Positions 8,780 to 12,905 of a stretch of DNA of 12,905 nucleotides are shown here, piece after piece. The first letter of the stretch is position 1, and every line of letters starts with the position of its first letter. The notes beneath the pieces are model-generated. The model ran no database searches, had not been told where the DNA came from, and worked only from the letters and a program-made list of their open reading frames with translations. Source of the stretch: Phoronis ovalis (lineage: Eukaryota > Phoronida > Phoronidae); contig JAOXYB010041804.1 in assembly GCA_028565635.1 (NCBI GenBank), positions 1 to 12,905 of the forward strand, written 5' to 3'. The position numbers were made by a program, and so were the translations under genes.

Positions 8780-9424
8780 TCTGCAGTTTTTCGATGAAAG
8801 TTATAGTGTCAGTATAAAATTGGTCTATCGTAGTTGTGCGTTCTTTGTAACAGGGGAAGGTCAAATCTATAATTGACATTTCTCACATTTACAATGTCAG
8901 ACTGTTAAAACGAACATGTATACAGGTGTGGGTTTCAGGACCCAGCACCTGGGTGTCGAAACCCACTTCTATGTAGCTGTAGTATAATTACTAGTGCAAT
9001 TCTATCTGGGTTAAAGGAACATTTCGGTCTAGGGCCAGGTGCTTGCTTCTCAATATTATATTTACGGAATGTTTAAGACTAGTTTTAATGCACGGTTAGT
9101 TTTTTCTTATTTCTTAATATTTTTTGTTTTATATATATCAAGTGCGAAGCGGGTAATTTCCCTTTTAATAACGAATAATTCAGTTATTTATATATGGGCT
9201 TTTATATTATTTTACTCGGACACATTTTTACAAATTTTAATTTGTTAAGTTATCATAAGATCTAACAAAACTAATTTTATGTAAGAACACAGAAATACAA
9301 CATTAACTTCCTCCCTCCTGTATATGTGGTTTGCCGGGTGGTTTGTCCTTAATCCTGTATAGATGCCATGTGTTATCATTCCTGCATATGCTTGCTAAAT
9401 ATTAGGGCTTTTAATAGATTAGCA
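8780..9424 (+). other. Flank after OLF exon copy 1: 3' UTR or intron
   Basis: Apart from the hairpin at 8928-8966, no structure was recognised. There is no AATAAA or ATTAAA; only weak variants appear, such as TATAAA at 8813 and AATACA at 9294. An open stretch at 9039-9248 is AT-rich, hydrophobic by composition, starts without ATG, and is not credible as a gene. The identical stretch after copy 2 is 11021-11665. Confidence 0.4.
8928..8966. repeat. 39-bp imperfect inverted repeat (hairpin), unit 1
   Basis: Outer arms GTGGGTTTC (8928-8936) and GAAACCCAC (8958-8966) are perfect complements. Inside them GACCCAG and CTGGGTGTC pair again with a small bulge, leaving a three-base CAC loop. The structure lies about 150 bases after the OLF stop codon, in the putative 3' UTR or the next intron. 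It is GC-rich in an AT-rich setting. It could be an RNA hairpin or the remnant of a small inverted-repeat element; the function is unknown. Confidence 0.75.
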
Positions 9425-10202
9425 TTTTCTGCGATTCTATTTGCAACGTTTAGTAGGTAAGGTCACAAAGCACAAAAATAATTGCCGCGTTCTGAAAAAG
9501 CGGGGGAAAGCGCAACGCAACGTACTGGGTTTTACGCTTGATACTCTCTATAAAATAGATAAGCATGTGCTTCATTTCAAAAAAAGAACGCTAACAATAT
9601 ACAAAAAGTGTGGTTCGGTAAAAAAAACGTACTGTCATTAAAGAAAAAACAAATAAAATTATTTAACAGGAAACGGCCCTAAAGAAAATAGAACGGTTTT
9701 ATCAACTTCTGCGTTTTATAACATTTCATGTGACACCGCTGACATTGCAATACCGTACGTTGAAGTGTAGCGCAGAAACTACAGTGCATTACCGCATTAG
9801 CTTAAACTGCAGCGAGAATCTTAATTATGATAAACATAATTATTACTTTAAATGCATATTTTGCGGACTACAATTTTGGTACGTCAAACTTGCTTTTACT
9901 GTTAAAACTGTTTTATGCATTAAACTTTAAAAACCAACAACTCCCATTCAAGCGCACTTGAATAAGGCATATACAAATTAATAATATAGAAAAACATTCT
10001 TTTATGATAGTTTCTAATGCATAGGTGCTCCAAATTGTGACAGCACCAAAAATCGCGTTTAACTGGAGTGTTTCACGGGAAGTAACTTACAATGCAAAAG
10101 TTTGCAAAACGATAAAAGTTGAGGGTAGTGTTTAAGAGTCAATTCAGAAATATTTAAAATATATCTGATATTTTCTTTAAATCCCGTTTATACTTATTTC
10201 AG

Positions 10203-11020
10203 ATGCTGTTGCTGTACCTTGCCCGCCTTTTGAATACGTAGACTCTACGGAAAGTTTGACTACCCAAAGGGGTCCAGTTCAAGGTTATTGGGGCAAAGAC
10301 ATTTTACGTGATGACGGAAAGGTCTATTACTATTCTGGATATTCGGCTTCTAGCGCCATGATCGAATATCCTTCTCATATGGCTTACATCAACAACGAAA
10401 ACGGCGTTTATCGAAATCTCCCAATTTCTTGTGACGGAAGTAATCATCTTGTTTACGATGGGAAGTTGTACTGCAATGAACACATTACGAAAAATGTGGC
10501 TGTTGTTGATATTGCTTCTTTAAACATTGTCGCTAAAATTCCATTTGATAATGTCGATAGCAAACAAGCAGGAAACAGAGACCAGTGTCCTTACGGATGG
10601 GGCGGTTACAGCGATTTCGATATTGAGGCCGATGAATTGGGATTATGGGTAATATGGGGAAGGCGTATGGAATCGTGTCAATTCGCACTTAGTAAGATTG
10701 ATCCCACAAATAATATCATAGAGCAAACTTGGTGGATCCCAGCATCCAAAACTGTCACGGGTAACGCTTTCATGAGATGTGGCAATTTGCATATTATTGC
10801 TAGCTACATTTCCAATCCCTCTTATATCCAGTACATATACAATACGTATACTAATATTCTGACAGAGTATACATTGTCTAATGGCATTGTATGGTATAAC
10901 CATCATGGGTATATGACTCAGGCTCATTATGAGAAGAACGAGGGAGTGGTATATGTGTGGGATCACGGACGTCAATCAAAGATAACTCTTCTTCCGAAAA
11001 CAACAGGTACTATTTTCTAG
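10203..11020 (+). CDS. Olfactomedin-domain exon, copy 2 (identical duplicate)
   Basis: This exon lies exactly 2,241 bases downstream of copy 1, has the same acceptor (AG at 10201-10202) and stop (TAG at 11018-11020), and encodes the same 254-residue stretch from 10256 onward. No difference from copy 1 was seen in coding or flanking sequence. It keeps every OLF landmark, including the Cys25/Cys211 pair and the His at the calcium-ligand position. The duplicated block starts at 7184, so it does not include the signal-peptide exon, and no start codon with a signal-like sequence precedes this copy. It could be made into protein only by splicing from exon 1 (skipping copy 1) or from the possible donor at 8766 in copy 1. 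Both junctions would be phase 1 and in frame. It could also be an assembly duplicate with no independent existence. Confidence 0.72.
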
Positions 11021-11168
11021 TCTGCAGTTTTTCGATGAAAGTTATAGTGTCAGTATAAAATTGGTCTATCGTAGTTGTGCGTTCTTTGTAACAGGGGAAG
11101 GTCAAATCTATAATTGACATTTCTCACATTTACAATGTCAGACTGTTAAAACGAACATGTATACAGGT

Positions 11169-11207
11169 GTGGGTTTCAGGACCCAGCACCTGGGTGTCGA
11201 AACCCAC
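11169..11207. repeat. 39-bp imperfect inverted repeat (hairpin), unit 2
   Basis: This is the exact copy of the hairpin at 8928-8966, carried by the tandem duplication and again about 150 bases after the OLF stop codon. Confidence 0.75.
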
Positions 11208-11665
11208 TTCTATGTAGCTGTAGTATAATTACTAGTGCAATTCTATCTGGGTTAAAGGAACATTTCGGTCTAGGGCCAGGTGCTTGCTTCTCAATATTAT
11301 ATTTACGGAATGTTTAAGACTAGTTTTAATGCACGGTTAGTTTTTTCTTATTTCTTAATATTTTTTGTTTTATATATATCAAGTGCGAAGCGGGTAATTT
11401 CCCTTTTAATAACGAATAATTCAGTTATTTATATATGGGCTTTTATATTATTTTACTCGGACACATTTTTACAAATTTTAATTTGTTAAGTTATCATAAG
11501 ATCTAACAAAACTAATTTTATGTAAGAACACAGAAATACAACATTAACTTCCTCCCTCCTGTATATGTGGTTTGCCGGGTGGTTTGTCCTTAATCCTGTA
11601 TAGATGCCATGTGTTATCATTCCTGCATATGCTTGCTAAATATTAGGGCTTTTAATAGATTAGCA

Positions 11666-12045
11666 TATATAATATTCTTTTTTAATCATATTTTTTTAAC
11701 CATATCCTCGTTAACTTTTGATATGGATCTATTCTAAACAATCATGTTATAACTAAGTGACACACAAACAAAGTTCGAATTATTAGCTCCACCAGCCAAG
11801 AACCTACGGTTGCATAAATTTGGGGTCTTACAGTGTACAGATCTAGGAAAAATAGTAAAGAAGTTTATAGAGACTTAAACTAATAGAATATATATAAGTC
11901 TTAGAGTTTAGATATTTTAGCCGTAAGCAAGCGAGTTAAAAGTGAACATTTTGAACGCAAGTTCTAGACCATTGCATTTTGTGATGCAGGTTACCCACTT
12001 GAAAAAAGTCAGGTATCCATGCTCGTCCGTAGGATGCAAAATAAG
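11666..12045. other. Non-coding stretch after the tandem duplication
   Basis: AT-rich single-copy-looking sequence between the duplication and the minisatellite. No open frame, splice-bounded exon or canonical AATAAA was seen; the nearest AATAAA is at 12172, inside the A-rich gap of the minisatellite. Confidence 0.45.
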
Positions 12046-12345
12046 CCCCTCATAAACGGGAACTGGAGGATCAAAATACCACCCCTAACCGGAGGATTTT
12101 GCTCAAAATGGTACCCCTAAACGGGAAGTTTTATCTAAAAAATCGACAACCAAAAAAAAAATCGTCGTCAAAATAAAATAATACACTAAATTGAGAAAAA
12201 AAAGCAAAACGCTTGCTGCTCCCACTGAAAAAAGGACCCCTAAACGGGAGGTGTAAGTAAAAAACTAACCCCTAAACAGAAAGTTACATTTGCCAAAAAC
12301 ATACCCCTAAATGTGGTTTTCCGCCAAACTCGACCCCTAAACGGG
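12046..12345. repeat. Degenerate minisatellite, about 32-bp period, core CCCCTAAACGGG
   Basis: Core copies beginning CCCCT occur at 12046, 12082, 12114, 12237, 12269, 12304 and 12334. Spacings are 36, 32, 123, 32, 35 and 30 bases; 123 is close to four periods. Core variants include CCCCTAACCGG, CCCCTAAACGGGA, CCCCTAAACAGA and CCCCTAAATGTGG. Each core is followed by a short A/T-rich spacer. The 123-base gap is filled by A-rich sequence (12135-12230), either decayed repeats or an insertion. The array grades into GC-richer sequence ending near AGCCCCGGGGGTATC (about 12440). Confidence 0.8.
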
Positions 12346-12440
12346 GTTCCCGGAAACCCCATCGAACGGCGAAAAAGGTAGGCCTACCCCTTTTCCCCGT
12401 TTTTTCGGACAAGCATGCGTACCCGACTTTTTTAAGTGAG

Positions 12441-12701
12441 CCCCGGGGGTATCATGGACTGTGAAGCACTAGAATGTAAATAGAAGGATAAAAAAGTTCC
12501 AACCTTGGTTTTCATGTCATGTGTGAAAAAGAAGATAATTTGTTATTTATTTTTTTATATGACCGGTATACGGTTAAATAATGATTACATGCATCAGGTT
12601 AATAATTTTACGTCATATTATATAAAAAACTAAAAAACAGTTTTAATCTCACTCGTCTTTGACGGGTGGTAGGATTTCAAGTTTCCTCAATCTCGGAACT
12701 T
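12441..12701. other. Non-coding stretch, probably including the retrotransposon 3' tail
   Basis: Lies between the minisatellite and the retrotransposon stop at 12702. On the minus strand it would be the 3' untranslated part of that element, but no poly(A), tandem tail or target-site duplication could be identified, so the element's end is not defined. Confidence 0.35.
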
Positions 12702-12905
12702 TTACCAAAGTCCTGGGAGTTTGAGGGTTCTGCGTAGAATTTTGGCTGTACCTAGTAGTGCGCCCTTCTAGTTCTGTATGGATGGTAGTGCTGTCGTGTT
12801 GTCCTGGTATTCGATTGAGCCACTGTTGGTGCATCGGTATTGTAGCACCCAGGGCACCTACGACCACTGGGATAACTGTTGTACCCATTTTCAAGAGGCG
12901 TTATA
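12702..12905 (-). mobile_element. Decayed 3' end of a LINE-like retrotransposon ORF
   Basis: Read on the minus strand from the window edge, one frame gives TTVIPVVVGALGA, then a QQWLNRIPG block. A second frame, closed by TAA at 12702-12704, gives ALLGTAKILRRTLKLPGLW. Both blocks, in this order, are typical of the C-terminal tail that follows reverse transcriptase in non-LTR retrotransposon polyproteins of cnidarians and other marine invertebrates. They lie in different frames, with an in-frame stop at 12768-12770 just before the second block, so this copy carries a frameshift and a nonsense codon and is inactive. The reverse transcriptase domain itself would lie beyond the window end. The first frame runs on to a stop at 12649-12651, but everything past the shift is off-frame sequence. 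The family assignment is from memory of the motif pattern; the exact clade is uncertain. Confidence 0.7.

Larger units (their letters stand above)
7184..9424. repeat. 2,241-bp tandem duplication, unit 1
   Basis: The unit starts at TTTTCTGCGATTC (7184) and ends just before the same sequence recurs at 9425. It holds the last 778 bases of the intron, the OLF exon, and 645 bases of downstream flank. Reading unit 1 against unit 2 at an offset of 2,241, no mismatch or indel was seen. TAGC stands at the left edge of unit 1 (7179-7182), at the internal junction (9420-9423) and at the right edge of unit 2 (11661-11664). That fits a duplication formed at a 4-bp microhomology. Confidence 0.95.
9425..11665. 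repeat. 2,241-bp tandem duplication, unit 2
   Basis: This is the second, apparently identical unit, directly abutting unit 1 in the same orientation. Similarity ends at 11666, where unit 1 continues as TTTTCTGC and the unique flank reads TATATAATATT. It carries OLF exon copy 2 and the same hairpin downstream of it. Lack of divergence over more than 1.4 kb of non-coding sequence means a very recent duplication, homogenisation, or a false duplication in the assembly. Confidence 0.95.

Noticed and set aside
9039-9248. 69-codon hydrophobic open frame after the OLF exon (and 11280-11489)
   Set aside because: The hydrophobicity follows from T-rich composition. There is no ATG start and no domain or splice support.
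7184-11665. Tandem duplication as a composite transposon or LTR element
   Set aside because: No terminal repeats, transposase or reverse transcriptase occur in the unit, and the units abut directly with only 4-bp microhomology, as in a plain tandem duplication.
1-12905. CRISPR arrays, bacterial operons, tRNA or rRNA genes
   Set aside because: The direct repeats seen have no regular spacer structure, no cloverleaf or rRNA core was recognised, and the coding content is spliced and eukaryotic.

Overview
The window looks like nuclear genomic DNA of an animal, most likely a marine invertebrate. The evidence is AT-rich non-coding sequence, GT-AG splice signals, an olfactomedin (OLF) domain (an animal extracellular family), and a decayed LINE-like retrotransposon tail of a type common in cnidarian and other marine invertebrate genomes. 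A cnidarian is plausible, but the species cannot be fixed from the sequence. No bacterial, viral or organellar genes, rRNA, tRNA or CRISPR were seen.

Layout: 1-600 is non-coding and rich in AGGTCA-like motifs. 601-2024 is mostly featureless; it holds one copy of a dispersed repeat (about 935-1270) and a doubtful terminal exon (1222-1394). 2025-2079 is a convincing signal-peptide exon ending in a phase-1 splice donor. 2080-7961 is a 5.9-kb intron-like stretch with an old imperfect 295-bp tandem duplication (3081-3672) and several dispersed repeat fragments. 7962-8779 is an exon encoding a whole OLF domain. The segment 7184-9424 that contains it is followed directly by an apparently identical 2,241-bp copy (9425-11665), so a second OLF exon lies at 10203-11020. 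After that come about 380 bp of unremarkable sequence, a degenerate roughly 32-bp minisatellite with a CCCCTAAACGGG core (12046-12345), and on the minus strand the frameshifted 3' end of a retrotransposon ORF (12702-12905).

Gene model: exon 1 (18 residues plus one base) joins in phase to either OLF exon and would give a secreted protein of about 290 residues made of a signal peptide and one OLF domain. The duplicated block carries only the 3' part of the intron, the OLF exon and its downstream flank. It has no promoter or signal-peptide exon, so copy 2 can be used only by splicing from the shared upstream exon. A possible phase-1 donor (CAG|GTACTA at 8765/8766) lies just before the stop. If used, it makes the OLF exon a symmetric 1-1 module of 804 bp, so the duplication could yield a two-OLF protein or alternative identical exons. 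An assembly artefact is the main competing explanation for the perfect duplicate.
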